A model generated the notes under the pieces. That model did no database searches and was not told the DNA's origin. It saw only the letters and a list, made by a program, of their open reading frames with translations. Below are positions 12,886 to 26,979 of a stretch of 64,000 bases of DNA, one piece after another. The position numbers and the translations under genes are program-made. This DNA comes from Anoplolepis gracilipes. Lineage: Eukaryota; Arthropoda; Insecta; Hymenoptera; Formicidae. The stretch is taken from the NCBI RefSeq assembly GCF_047496725.1, contig NC_132978.1:8157001-8221000 (forward strand), given 5' to 3'. Position 1 is the stretch's first letter. The number at the start of each line of letters is the position of its first letter.

Positions 12886-14587
12886 CGGTTTGCGTGGTCG
12901 GCGTCCCGACGTCGCTCGATATTCTCTCGCCCGGGCGACGTTCCTTTCCACTACGCCCCTCCGCGTCTCCCGCTCTCTTACGTTTTTTTTTTTTTTTTTT
13001 TTCCGTCGATCACGATTATATTTTCCTAGCGAAAAGAGTAATATCTCTTGTTGAAAAATATTGCTCCTTTCCTCCTATCTAGATTTAATACAATGTCATA
13101 TTTTTCGCAGTTTTTAAGACTTAACATTGCATTATAAGATTTTTATTCATGTCTCTTTATTTTTATTAATGAACTTTTGTAGCTTGTGTGCACATGTATG
13201 TGCGATTCTCCATTCAAATGCTCGCCTACTCTCTCGCTCGTTCCTGTCCACCTTCAGCCAACGTCGGCTTATCGCGAACACTTCCTGTTGAACCTTCGTG
13301 GGCGCTCCATTTACACATCGGCACAGTTTCGAGAAGCAGCGAGTCGAGAGAGAAAGAGAGAGAGGACAAACGTATGGCTTTATCGGGCCGTTTGCAGGGA
13401 AGAGACGCGAAACGGGGTCGGTTAAGTCGTCGGACGAGTTGTCTACGGGGATAGTAACGATGGTTATAACGAAAGCGGCCTATCTTCCTTCCTCCTACTC
13501 TCTTAGCTTCCTATATTTCCGTCATTCCTTTGTTATCCCTGTTCTTACATACTTCTTGATGACTGGAGATAGCAGAATATTTATCAAGAATTTTATATAA
13601 AGAAAATTAGTCGATAGGGACCCAAATGATAATACTAATACCAAGAAAATATAAATATTTCAAATAATCTTTAATCTAAAATTAAAAAGTTGAAATATAT
13701 GTATGTGAAAATATTTAATTTACTTATCTTATCTTATTTTTGAAGAGAAGTCTCGATTAATATTGTATAAAAAGATTCTATTAAATAAATAGATAATAGA
13801 TCTTTTGAAATTTGACGTGTAGGCATCTCGATTAAGCTTTCAGCTCGTCAAGTATGACGTTTTCTCAACATACAGCATGCTTATTTTCAAGCGTACGGTA
13901 TATGCGCAAAGATGCCTCAAGATGACAGATCAACATTATCAGAGATCAAATCATTGCTTTTAAATTATTTGAAATCAAAGATATGTTTGCACAAATGTTG
14001 GACTGTTCTATCCGCAATAGAACTGATACTTCATCTTCGAGTTATTGACCTTTCCCTTCCGAAGCTTCGCACGAGATGACGTTAGAGACGTGACGTTAGA
14101 AAATTACAGACGCATACCAAGATTATATTTTAACGTAATTGAAAAGAGTATTTCTTTCGAGCTCTATTTTTTTACGAGACAAGATAAATTTTTGGCGGTA
14201 AATGCAACTCGCCGCGCCAGACAGATCATCACAGGCAGGCGCGGTTCTCGGCTCGGCTCGACTCGACTCGACTCGGCTCGTCTCGGCTCGACTCGGTTCA
14301 TTTCAGTCAGCTGGCTGACAGGGCGTTGCCCCGCCGCTGGCGCACACGATGCACCATTCATTACGGAGTGCAGCCGCGGCGTAAGCGACCTAGCGCGACC
14401 AGAGAACCCGAGCGGGCGCGGCGGGCGTCGGGCGTCGGGCGTTTCCCCGCGCCGCGTGCTTCGATTCCGCTTCGAACGCGCGAGTACCGCACCCTCCGCG
14501 CGCGGCGGCTGCAACCAGGAACAATTCGCCACGAGGTTATCACTACGCTGATATATATATATATAGTACTATTTCCCTCGTGTAGTG

Positions 14588-14668
14588 TACTACTACTACG
14601 TTACTCTACTATTACTACTACTATTACTACTACTACTACAACTTGCTACTATTACTATTGCTTACTAC
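14588..14668. repeat. (TAC)n imperfect trinucleotide repeat
   Basis: Imperfect TAC/TAT trinucleotide array, giving a Tyr- or Thr-rich frame artefact. Confidence 0.85.
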
Positions 14669-15077
14669 GATCGGTCGACGCCCACTATCACGGCTGTCTG
14701 TCGCGAGTGGGCATCTATTGTTGTTATCATCATTGTCAGATTATTACTGTCCCGCGACGACCGTCAGCGCCGGTCGGTTTCGATCTCACACGGATATAAC
14801 AGCGACGCGTTAGTTTCATCCGCCTAGCGGAGATGCACGTCAGCATCCCTTCGATATTCGAAGACGGTTGGAATGAGGACGGGCGCGAGGAAAAGGGGAG
14901 CTAATTTTCCCTTCCACAGCCGGCCGGCCGCGGCCGGCCGTCCTTTCTCCCTTCTCATTATCGACGAATCTCGGTGGCGATGCAGCGCGACAGAGTGCGC
15001 GCGATGCGCTTCCTACATTGACGATCGTCCCTCGTCGAGCGCTCGGAGTGAGACGTCACGGGGGAAACGTCGATGAG

Positions 15078-15113
<36 letters not shown>
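15078..15113. repeat. (GA)n microsatellite
   Basis: GA dinucleotide tract of about 17 copies. Confidence 0.9.
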
Positions 15114-15117
<4 letters not shown>

Positions 15118-15369
15118 GGGGCGAAGGGAAGCCGTAGGGGTCGAATGGTGGAGAATACCGCAAAGGCTTTTCAATGGAGTCGAGAGAGGAGAGTTGTAGG
15201 ACGAAACCTACTACTCTCTCCCGTACCGTACGAGGCGACCACACAGATATCCTCCGCGTGTCACTGCACTCTGGCCTATATTTCGCTAATGGGAAAGTCC
15301 CGCGTGCTCCAATTACGTTCAGGAGGCGGCGGCCGGATTCGAGAGAACTGCAACGGCAGCAGCAACCGC

Positions 15370-15372
<3 letters not shown>

Positions 15373-15402
<30 letters not shown>
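15373..15402. repeat. (CT)n microsatellite
   Basis: CT dinucleotide tract of about 15 copies, in inverse orientation to the GA tract at 15078. Confidence 0.9.
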
Positions 15403-15407
<5 letters not shown>

Positions 15408-16267
15408 TCTCGCTCTCTAACTCTTCACCGCTCTGTCGTTCCACTTAGTATCTTCGTGGTAATTAATACGTCTGCCGGCTCTAAAAGAGACGAATTTCGC
15501 CGACAGAACCGAAGTCGCTGACCCCGCGCTTCGATTTTACGAGAAGGAGAGAAAGATAGATAGAGCACGTCGACGATCACCTTCTCCGTCGGGAAATTCG
15601 TGGCAGTGCAGCAGCGCGCGTGGACCGACGACGTCGAACGGCGTGGACACGCCCGAAGCGGAAATTATGAACTCGGTTGAAGCTGAGCGTGAAAAGCAAT
15701 AAAGGAGAAAGGTGTGCGTCGTATTGTAGAACAACGATGTAAAGGCTGAAAACCTTGATTTTTAAGTAATATGACTTTTTTCAGGAAATCTCTTCGGCAG
15801 CTTGCGCGTTTCGGAAATTTTTACAAAAAATTTTTTTTTTTTTACAAACACGGAGTTGAGAACCCTAAAATCAGCGCGCGCGCGCGCACTGTAAAACGTT
15901 ATTTTTCGCTAATCGATATTCCACCGCGTGAATTATTGTCGTCTGAAATCGCATCATGAAACAGGTTGGATGATACGAAGATAAAACGGTGTCGTAAAAG
16001 AATTCGCGGAGAGAGGTCTCGTTCTACAAGTTCTAGATAAGATGGAGACGACACGAGCGTGTAATGGCCCACATACGAGTGATATCGGTCCATAGAAGAC
16101 GAGTTGTCGTTGCAGACGCAATGCAATGTTAAACGAAACGGCAACGATAACGACGACGAACCGGATTCGTCCTTGCGTATACCCCGATCGAAGATTATCG
16201 ACGCGGCCATAATTACGCCAGATTAAATCAGCCGTACACTTTTATACGTGCCGTCCTTCCCCCCGTA

Positions 16268-16270
<3 letters not shown>

Positions 16271-16310
<40 letters not shown>
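16271..16310. repeat. (CT)n microsatellite
   Basis: CT dinucleotide tract of about 18 copies with one interruption. Confidence 0.88.
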
Positions 16311-18625
16311 GCTCGCTGTCATTTTTGCTCGTTGCTTATTCCCTCCCGCGGAGTTAATAGCTTGTAATTTTCTCTTCGCGGTTTTTCTCGTTGAAAATTA
16401 TTCCTCCGTGATAATACGTATCGTAAAGTTCTATAGAATCACATTACTTGAATCGATAGTTGTAACAAGGCTATTTCGAAAATTGAAATGCATAATAAAA
16501 TGTGTTATATTTATAAGATTAATCGATTTTATATTTAGCTGCAAGTCTTTAATATATCAGTGAGTCTCAGAAAAAAGTACACAAAGAACGACACAGTTGA
16601 TTGGAAAGTGTTATGTACATATATATTGTCTCACACATAATTAAAAAATAAATTATACCATAGCCAGTTTGACAGTTCTGTTTTTAAAACTCGCTAATTG
16701 ACTCGAAACTATCACGTTGTGGATAAACTTATTTTATTTTTTTTTTTTTTTTTGCATAAATTACCATACAATTAACTACAATTACGCGCTTCTTGTAATC
16801 ATGACGAGTTTTATGTACGTGTATTGTAGATTGTATGTAGGTACCTCTTCTCTCGTCTAAAGCAGCATTAATCTCGGGAATCCGAGGTATTATCATCCTT
16901 CTGTAATCACGGTTCCACGAATAACAACACGTACGATGTATCGTGTCCCGATCCTTCGCCGACGCCGCAATAGGTCAAAGACGAATTCAATTGGACAGCA
17001 CACCGCGTGGCTTAATGATCGGTCGTTACTGCGATCTCGTCGATGTGATAGTTATTATCATGTCTAACGACTCGCCGCGCTACTCCGTCAATGCGCGATG
17101 TCCGCTTGATCGATGTGCCGTCGTGCATCGCGGATGTGGTATAAGTTAATGATACACCTTCTCTCATATAGAAGTAACGTCTGCATACTTGGCAATCTCT
17201 ATCGACTTCGCTGATGTACGACTTCGTTGTTGGCCTATTATTAATCAGGCGCCGCAAACAACCCTACTCGCTATTCATAAGATTATCGTTAAGAGAGCGC
17301 GAACATATCATCGGAAGATTCGATTCGGATCAGGTTTCAATTCGACTTTTGGAAAATTGAACATTGCGCAAAATTCTTGTAACATACATATAAAAAAATA
17401 AAAAAGAATATTCATAAAATATAATATATTTAATTAAAATTTGGAATCGTGAGTCTGCCTGATTAATCAATTGTACTATTCAAGAGATGAAATTTTCAGG
17501 AGCCACACACAACAAAGATGCGATTCTTAATCTTAAATTATCGTTGTAGAATCCTTAAGGGTTGACAATCTGAAATGCGATATCGTATATTCGCCTGACA
17601 GCCGCGAATGCAGCGCAAGGGTCGAAAGAAGGCTATCTCGCGGACAAGAGATGACATTTCAGCTAAGTTTCGCGGTTAGACCGCAGTCGCGGCGACGGCG
17701 GCGTCAGCGGTTGGCGAGGTCAGTGGCGCTCCGCACCGATGGCGACGGTGCAACGGGGCGGCCTCGGGAAATCGACGCTAAAAATAGCGCTTGGTTGGCC
17801 GATAATAGAACGTCCGCCGTTCCGCGAGACGACAGAGAGAGCAGTACGTATCCCGCTCTCGCCGGGCGGTCGGTCAGTCGTTTTCTTTAATCGGTTAGGT
17901 CTATTTTCCTCGCAGCCGTCGTCTCTGCGCTGAATGCCGCATGTTCTCGGAACATTCGTGTTGCGTACATATTTTATAAAAATTTCATACTAATTCTTCT
18001 GTTCCATGATGTATTTTTCATTTGATAAGCAGATACAATTAAAAGATATTTATATTAATATATTTACTTTTAATATATAAACGCAAAGTATGTAATATTT
18101 TCATGGTATTCTAATTCTATGATATTATATATATATACTTGTAATGACAAATTCTTTGACAATATATCTAAAAATCATTTTCTTTTTAACAATCTATTAT
18201 AATATAATATGTAATAATATTTATGATAGAATTTTATTTAATAAAACATTGGAGAAATGAAAAGATAGATTATCAGAAGATAGTTGTATATTAAAATTAA
18301 CATGTATTAAGGTACATGAAATGCTAAATGGAATTTTGTCTTAAACATTGTGAAATTAGAGACTTAAAGTAGTTGGACTTTAAATTTCTCTCTATATTTT
18401 AGTAATTTTTAAAAAAAGTAATTTTCAAATTTTTTTCCAACTTTATTATGACAAATGAAATGTTATCCTCTGACTTCAACGATTCCTGCATCTGACTGAA
18501 ATTTTATGCGCGAGAGATTTTTCCAGCGAGATCCGTGTACAAAAAATATAGCTGTGAAAGAGTTAACCGCAATACGCGGGATATAGTACTTCTCGGGCTT
18601 ACATTTTCTCACACATATTCCGTGC

Positions 18626-18657
<32 letters not shown>
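18626..18657. repeat. (TC)n microsatellite
   Basis: TC dinucleotide tract of about 16 copies. Confidence 0.88.
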
Positions 18658-18658
<1 letters not shown>

Positions 18659-19886
18659 ACTCACCCCTACCACCACCAACCGCGAACCAACATTCTCGGC
18701 AGCAGCAGTAGGTTGCTGCCGTCGTTATTCCTTTTTGCCACTTGTTACAGCGGCAATGTCCTTAACAGTCGACTCGACGAATGATTGATACTAATCGGTA
18801 ACAACTGATACGCGAAAGATGTTTGATATCTCGCTGCTACTCTGAAAGCTTGTTTGCATTTCATGTGGCACGAAAATACAATTCTTTTACAAACTTTGAA
18901 TTCTATGTATAAAATATAAATAATAGATATAAATGAAAGCAATGTTCATTCAATACTGTATCCGTGATTTGAGGTGACGTTTACATTATTGCAGAAAATC
19001 TCGAGCGTACCGTTTGCACATCATACATTGAATGGTTTTATTTTCGTGGACATTCCATCGAAAGATTTTATTTTCCTGGATATTCCGATAATATACAAAC
19101 TCGTGAGCTTATTACTTATTCATGTTTTCGTTTATCTTAAAAGATTTCGTGTCATCGTACGAAATTCTCGGAACGTATATGTATATATGTACGAACGAGC
19201 TGTACGTGCATAAATGCATTTACATACTTCTGTCTTTTTCTCACGTGCGTTACGAGCATTCAGCATGATTGACTGTCACCAGGGGCGCGGCACGCTATTG
19301 CAGCATCGTAAGATGCAAATCAGTCTATCGACTGGTATACAATTCAACAAAATATCATGCTATAAATGCGTTATAATTATTCCCTTTTCTTCAACAAAAT
19401 AATACTGATTCAAATGAAAACTTATGTTTATAATTTAAGAGCAGAATTAAAAATAATTCAATCCAAACACAAAAGAATAATCTTTTATTTCTTTATTTGT
19501 CACGTTACCTTCACGTTAGATGACACGTATAAATAACTTTTCAATTCTACGAAAGTTAGATCAGATGAGTACCATCGCTAGAGAAAGAGAGAATCTTTGT
19601 CGAGCGCGCACATCACGGGATGAAAATATATTTTCTAAAGCGGAACGGTTCCTCTCAAGAGCGCTTTCGTCACGCCCGAAAGGGCTGTGCAAACGGTTTA
19701 ACGGGGTGACGCCGTAAAAGTGTGACTTAGCGTCGCGACGCCTTGACGACAGAGAAAGAAAGAGAAAGAGAGAGAAACGAAGAAGAGGGTGAAGATGGGT
19801 CGCCGGAGGTAGGTCGTAGGTCGTAGGGTGAAGCAAAACGAAGGGATTCGCAATTTGGTGCAAGAGAAAAAGAGAGAGCTAAGAGG

Positions 19887-19889
<3 letters not shown>

Positions 19890-19929
<40 letters not shown>
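19890..19929. repeat. (TC)n microsatellite
   Basis: TC dinucleotide tract of about 20 copies, between a GA-rich segment upstream and further TC-rich sequence. Confidence 0.9.
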
Positions 19930-19933
<4 letters not shown>

Positions 19934-21735
19934 GTCTCTCTCCTTTCTCTCCGTCTTTCTCTTTTTCTCTTTCATAGTAACGTGCCGATAGAATGACAAG
20001 CAGCGGCGGTTGAATCTTTAATCTCTCACGACGCGAGATATTAAAGTTTCTCGAGGGCTCGGCAACTACTTGGCTTGCGTCGCGCTGAAATGGGATTTAA
20101 GTTCGATAGACAGCCGGAGTTTTTTACAACGATATCGACGCGATCGCCTTTTAAATGCATAAATATTATAAAGAGACCTACGAGAGTCGCGAGGTGCATC
20201 GCAATTATCTTCTACCATCTCATTCGACGATTTTCTCTGTATTCATCTGTTTACTCTGTGGCTACTACTTACCATGGCAAAGTAGATACTCTTATTGCGC
20301 TCATTATGATTGGGGATTCGAAATGGAGTTTGCGTGCGCGCATGATCTCGTCGTGATAAACTTTCAGGAACATGAAATCAAGTTTACTGCAAAAAGATAC
20401 GCTGCAGAAATGCAAATAGCACTCATAGCTATATAAAATTAAATTAGAAAGATTATAATATTCTCTGCATAAATGTTTTACCTTGTATAATTTATATACA
20501 AATTTTTATAATTTTAATTATTAAATTTTTTATGTGCACACAAATGTTATAAAGATAATAACCTCGTAATATAAAATTATTATGCTATATATTTGGTTAC
20601 CGCGCGTCTTGATTAACGCAAGAGTTATTCTGAAAATTCTGCCACACCCTTCATAATTTTTTTCCGTACACGGCTGTGTCATAAATTTCATTGCAATTAT
20701 TAGAGACATTAGAAAAGCGCGGTGAAGATGGAGAAAGACATATCGCATATACATATGTATATAGTATGCACGATAATTTCCATGAAAGACGGACGATTAT
20801 TCCACGGTCGTGGAATGCAAACAAACTATGTTTAAGCATCGAGTCCCTTTCCCCTCTTTCGTATTCTTCCTGCAATCGGTATCTCTGCACGCGTGTGCCT
20901 CAAGTCTGGTTCACACGCGAACCTTGTGCAGAATTCGCCGTGCACCTTGACATTGAGAGAAGCTTTTACGAGCACCTTTGACTTTTACAAGCTATGATTA
21001 TCAAGATAATCATTTCAAGTCTCTGATGGACTATTCATCTTTCACCGAATTGCATATTAATGTTTAAAAGCTTGTATATTAATTCATAATATGTCAATTA
21101 ATTTTTATTTTTAAATAATATATGTGATAAAAAGATGTAATGATATAGTATATGCTATTAAATTACTATAATGTATTTTAAATATTATTCTAATAAATTA
21201 GTCTAAACAATATTAATTATTTAAAATAATACCTACGGCTATTTTGCGATTAAAATCAAGGAATTTAAAGAATCTTACTAATAAATCCTTAATTGGAAAA
21301 ATTAACAAGCACTACTCAAGTAAAAATCTTAATATAAATGATGTTAATATAAATAATGTTAAAATATTTGCACATATAATTAAAAATCATTGATTCGACA
21401 AAGAATATGTTTTTCCATAATTCGCGACGCATTGTTTTCCGTCTTCAGACAACGTCGTGCAAGTTGTACTCGAATCGTTGTCCTCATTGGAATATTTAGC
21501 CAACTCTCGCTTGCATAAAAGAATGATCGGATGATAAGGCGATAAACTGCGTGAGACCGCGTTGAAATTTGCAAGGTCCCGCCTGTTGTGAGCTGGCCTG
21601 TATGTTCGCCGCCTGTATTTCACTGTCCTTGTCGACAGTCAAGGTCACGGTCGTCCGCAACGCCCGATGCCTCCACCGGCTCTCGGCATCCAATGGGAAT
21701 CGTGTCTCCCATAAACGGCCACGTGCTACTGGTAT

Positions 21736-21816
21736 CTACCTACCTACCTACCTACCTACCTACCTACCTACCTATCTAGCTAGCTAACTAGCTAGCTAGC
21801 TAGCTATCTAGCTATC
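21736..21816. repeat. Compound (CTAC)n-(CTAG)n tetranucleotide repeat
   Basis: About nine CTAC units (21736-21772) pass directly into about ten CTAG/CTAT units (21774-21816). CTAG is self-complementary, so the second half can form hairpins. Confidence 0.9.
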
Positions 21817-23507
21817 TCGGCACGATTCACAATGCGAGCGGTGCTATTCCACGACGAATGTGTGCAACTAGTTTCCCCGGCTGGCCTTCTGGTATATACA
21901 CGCTTCACCCTGTCTGTTGTTTACACGCGAGCACGCGTATAAATCCACCCGGACTCTGGAAATCCGATGTCAGGGACGTTTCCACGGATACACTCGTGCG
22001 TCACCCATGTTTCCCATGGTTCTGCGTGCCGTAAAAAAATCTACAGGGTTCACTCCATGTTTCATGACATACATAGTTATCGTACCAAAATAATTATTAT
22101 ACACACCAAGTGTATAATAAATATTAAAATTCATTACGTTCAGATCCGAAACATGGAAGTACTAGATAAGATGAGACTTTAAAAAACATCATATTATATA
22201 CCTTCATTTGCTAATAAGCCAAGCATCGAAATCATGATCGAATATATATACGCGATAATTATGCATACCTTCATTACGAATATATAGCTTGTTATGTGTT
22301 ACATCAACTCGTGCGTTAAAATTCCCCTTGCGCTATACTTAAATTCTCCTCGCGAACGATTGATTCCCTTCTCGGTAATTATTGAAGCATCTACGTATAT
22401 ATTTTACGTCAGTCAGATTATTACCATCGCGGTGCATATCATTTTATCTCGGTTATCGCGTGGCGTGGAATTAATACACTCATAAATCCGCTATTACGAG
22501 TGCGTCGTGAAAAAGTCGGGAAACTCGGGGTTTTTCATTGTCGCGATAGTGAAATCGAGTGCATTATACCGAATGGTTCGATCGACGAGAAGATAAACTC
22601 TTGATTCTCGTCGCCTTGAGACTCCGGTCGTTTAAACGAGCCCCGATTCGTCTCGTCGGTACTCAGCTCCGTTTGACGTAATAACGTCGCAAGCACTTAA
22701 GACAACCGGCCAATAGCCGGCGATTTGTCTTGCGCAAAATGACTTCCGATCTACGTCGGCCACCATATATGTCATCCTCTCGTGAGCAGAAATCGAAATG
22801 AACGATCGAATATGATCTTTTACGACTTAAGTTGTACGTATGTCCGACTGTTCAGTAATGAACAATTTATTTTCGGATGAGCGTCTAAAGAGAAAAGAAA
22901 ATAAGTTTATTCATTGAAGTGGTTATCCGAGAAGATAATAGTAGTTATTTGAGGAGATTTATTTTATGAACGGGATTCGAGAAAAGCAAAATATACAACG
23001 ACGTAACTTTAAACTGTCGGGTCCGATCGGAACCGATTTTATCGGCGAGTTAATCGCGACGACTTATCTGTTGTTTTTTCTTGTTCGTGATGATAAGGCA
23101 CGATCGGACAAATGGAAGAGTACAAATAAGTCTCTGAAGTCAAACCAGCAGTCAAGCTTGGTGGTCGCGATGCATACGCAGAACGGTGCAATACAGATCA
23201 ACGAGTCGGATCTCTCTCTCTCGCATATCCGTTCTCACGAGAGAACCGACTACTGACACTCGATCGCGCTCCTGGAAACTCGCGTGAAGAGTGTCGGATG
23301 CACGCGAGCACGCGGTCTATCACGCCACGTTCGCGCCGCTAATCTGCTATGCGTGACGCGATACTGAAACCGTCGCTCTTTTGTGAGCGATTCTCGTTCA
23401 CTCGCAGTTCTGCGGGATGCTGCTACGATTGTCGAAATCAATTCAGTTTGGTTGCAATTCAAAAGAAATCTCGGTTTCACATTCGTAGAAAGATTACGCT
23501 TTCTCAT

Positions 23508-23508
23508 A

Positions 23509-23530
<22 letters not shown>
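23508..23530. repeat. (AT)n microsatellite followed by a T-run
   Basis: AT dinucleotide tract continuing into about 15 T residues. Confidence 0.85.
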
Positions 23531-23545
<15 letters not shown>

Positions 23546-26500
23546 ACATCGCAAATAAATAGATTCATATATGAGTAGATTTTTTTGTAATAATATTCTC
23601 AAAAGAAATTGCTACGTTAAGAGATAAGATTAATTAAATTTTTTCACTATTAAAGATAGTAAAACTTAAGTGGAGTTGAAGATGCTATCATTAGACGGAT
23701 TAAAATGTCCGAATGAATTTCGTCTTCTGAAAAAAGAATCGCGATAAAGTACGCGATGACCATCGTGGGTACGCGACGTGACCTTGGCCTTGACCATGAA
23801 CCAGTTGATTGCGAGCCGCTGGCGTCGCTGTCACGGTGGCGGTCGAGGCGCCAGCTTATCTGCTCAAACATCGAATCTGGAGCGCGCTAACTAATTACCG
23901 GCTTTTCCATGAGTCTGGCTGAGGCCAGTAATTACACGCCCGTCGCGCTATCGACGTTGATTCTCCCTCGGGAATGCAGCCACAGCCCGTCGTGTTGCAC
24001 CCGGAGGATATCTGATGCACGTTCGTCCTTATCATTTGTGTGTATATAGCTGTATATTCTTTTCGCGCTCTCTTTCCCTCTTTTTCTTTTCTCTCTTACA
24101 CATTTTAAGTATCATGATCGTTTTGCACGACCCTCACAAACGTATTTGCTTCGTCGAATCGTTAATAAACAATTTATTTCCGATTACTATCTAAAATACT
24201 ACATATATTCTTACTTATTCGCATTTGTCATATCGTGACAAGGTGACTCGAGTCAATTGAGAAATTGTTCCTAACTTTTTTTTCAAGTCAATATTATAAT
24301 TAATTTCTCATTAATATATAGAAGCAATAAATTCGGGATTAGCCTCAGTTCACGCCTAACATTGTCATAAATTTGAATTCTAATAATAGTAGAAGTAGCA
24401 AATTTAACAAAAGTTTGTATTTTTTGGGATGTAAACATTTTCTTGAAACATAAAAACACGTTGCATGTATACCAACATTTTGAAAAATATTTGTAAATGT
24501 TTTCATACGAGAAATAGATTATAGAATTATAAGATTAATTTAATCTGTATATTTTTTAGCAAAAAAGAACGAACCTCGTAATGCTTCGTAAGATGTTAGA
24601 TAGGAAGCATTACGCGCAAACGGATTATCCGAGACAAACTTATCTGTAACTAGAATATCGTTAGAAATCTCATAAGCCAGTAATTCGATGCTTTTAGATG
24701 TCGTCGATTCGATGCGCGCCTTCAAATCCGACAAAAGATATACGTTTGACTCACTTATAGTGCACTGATCCGATTAGTCGTGTTTTTTTCATTTGAGAAC
24801 ATTAACATCGCGCTCAGTGCAATTGTATCGAATAACGATCTAGAACGCGCAAGAAATTTTCTCTAATTTTTTATATCGAAAAATAAATGAGATTTTTCTT
24901 AAAACACATAAACTAATTTCATATAAACCCACTCTGTATATAATATTTCCTAAAAATATAGTTTTATAATATCTTAAAAAGCGTGAGATTCTGACATTTC
25001 CAACGTAATGGCCATCAAATAAATTGATCCGGGCTGGCTATATCGATATATGCGTAATAAATTATATATTATGTAAGGTAATAAGTCTGGAAATTATGTT
25101 CTGAAATTTTCTACACACACACACACACACACACTCATACACAGTACATCAAAAACACACTGTGTCAAATATTTTATTCATATCGGACGAACTGACATTA
25201 TGTTCAACATTAACTGTCATCCACGTAAAGAAGGATTTTTAAAGAAGGAAGAGAGGATATTTTATTATCTGTCTTATTCATACAAAATACGGATAATAAA
25301 AGAAAAGATTTAAAATGGAGGAACTCGTAAATATATGGCAGTATTTTCCTGCTGTGTGATTCTCTCTCTCACAGTCAGTCAAAGACGAAGATTACTTAGT
25401 CGAAACGAAACGTGGTGTGCAATAGGCATGTGGCTGTTAATATCGATTCGCATTGAGAACGCATAACTTTCCTCTCTCGTACATACGTACGTACGCACGC
25501 ATGCACGCATTCCCACGCGCATTCCTGCCGGTCGCATTTTATATAGCCGGCGCGTAGAGTCTAACGACCGCGTGACGACGAGAGGTATGTTGAACCGCAG
25601 CAACGTTGTTACGTGGACATAGACGTTATATGTATTTACGGTAATGAACTGCCGATCACGCGTGAACATGACGCGCAAGATGCGCGAGAGGCCGATATAT
25701 GTATAATGTAGGACTCTTTGAGCGCGACAATTCTCTTGTTGACAAGCTTCGAGAACGCGTATCTCCCGCCATAAGCGGATCAAGTCAGATATATCGATTC
25801 TCTCTCATCAACTTGCCCGATCACGATCGATTTTCGAGCTTTCACAAACGTCCGTCGTCAACCGTCTTTCCTCGCTCGTTTAAGATAAGCTTAAACGTCA
25901 CTCATACGTCGACTGATATAGAGTGACGAACGGACGCTTGTCACACTTAACGTTTATATGTTTGGAGAATTTCTACGCGATTTCCGTCACTTATAAGTGA
26001 TGTGCGGTTATTGATCAGAAATATTATACTTTCTTAAATATTATATTATCGTGAGGTTGTCTACAAAAAATTTTAGATTAGTATACTCCTCGTTTTTTAT
26101 CAGCTTATTTTTCGGAACGGTATTATTTAATCACGTTAATATCAATTCAGTTTATACTAATTGCTGCCTTTTTTTTTGTTACAGGTATGAACAAAAATAT
26201 CATCCTACTGCCACAAACTAAGTCGACTGTATCGTAAGAATAATATTTGCTCATTTTTCTTATATAATTATAAGTATAGATTTTTCGTGATTCACAGTTT
26301 GTTAGAATTATGACGAAACATGTATTTATATTAAATATTGGATTTCATAGAGCAGTTATTACTATTTTATCATTAGTTGCTTTTATGAAAGTCGAATTAA
26401 ATTTAATCAAAGTTAATTAACCAACGTTTATTTTGAAACTCTGTTTCTAACTTTTACATACTATATCTAATATATTTTTACTACGAAAATCACAATTATT

Positions 26501-26777
26501 ACATGTTATTGGATGCTAATATTATAAATCTTGTTTTACTTATTTTGGATATCGCATTGAAACCCTGATACAACGAGTCGTGTCACACAGGGAGTAATGT
26601 CCTCGAGTTCACGTATGAGAACATACCATATTCAGAATGCAGTTGCATAACACTATACTGGTCACTCTTGCCCGACATCTTGTTTTCCCTTCTCTTCTTC
26701 CTTTATGTCTTAACCACAGACTTCTATATATTATATTAGACCCGCTAATAGCGGTGTTGCTAAAGATGAAACCATGA

Positions 26778-26979
26778 CAGCCATTTATAATTAAGCAGAA
26801 TATTATTACTGTATTAATAAATAGAATATTAATCCAAAATAGTAATCAATATTTGTTAATAATAAATATATGTATAAGATAATATCTTATATTTTAATAA
26901 CTGTCGGCAAATTGAAAAATACGATACAGTGTAAATATTAATCCAATCTATATACATTTTGCACAATTATAAATGGCTG
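26778..26979. mobile_element. Inverted-repeat unit of about 200 bp, MITE-like
   Basis: CAGCCATTTATAATT at 26778-26792 is matched exactly in inverted orientation by AATTATAAATGGCTG at 26965-26979. Weaker inverted similarity appears to continue outward (an ACCACAGACTTCTATAT-like segment left, a TATAAAAATCTTAACTGTG segment right), so the true element could span about 26713-27025. No clear target duplication was found, so its class is open. Confidence 0.5.

Larger units (their letters stand above)
8603..14200. other. Gene-free stretch with microsatellites and promoter-like motifs
   Basis: Contains TC/TA/TCTA repeats at 9350-9412, (CGGA)n at 10672-10706, a long (CT)n at 10802-10877, a CCAAT/TATA cluster at 11739-11823, a palindromic CRE at 12878-12885 and a T-run at about 12980-13002. 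None of the open frames has a convincing domain. Confidence 0.55.
14200..15700. other. GC/CpG-rich block, possible promoter or enhancer region
   Basis: A 1.5 kb block strongly enriched in G, C and CpG compared with flanks, including a (GGCTCGACTC)-like imperfect repeat at 14250-14298, a GGCCGGCC cluster at 14920-14942, and microsatellites at 14588-14668 (TAC)n, 15078-15113 (GA)n and 15373-15402 (CT)n. Open frames of up to 168 codons exist on both strands, but they are Arg/Ser-rich and absent in homology terms, as expected from CpG-rich random sequence. No bHLH exon is encoded here. Confidence 0.5.
15701..26777. other. Gene-free stretch
   Basis: Nothing gene-like is supportable. Microsatellites lie at 16271-16310, 18626-18657, 19890-19929, 21736-21816, 23508-23530 and a CA run near 25114-25132. 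CpG-rich patches at about 17640-17940, 22500-22790 and 23740-24000 may be regulatory. The rest is AT-rich. Confidence 0.55.

Noticed and set aside
14045..14799. Open frames of 157-168 codons on the plus strand and 122 on the minus strand
   Set aside because: CpG-rich sequence depletes stop codons in all frames; the translations are Arg/Ser/Ala-rich with no family match, and the region was checked negatively for the crp bHLH exon.
18816..18835. AGATGTTTGATATC, similar to miR-190
   Set aside because: It misses bases of the mature sequence and has no pairing arm.
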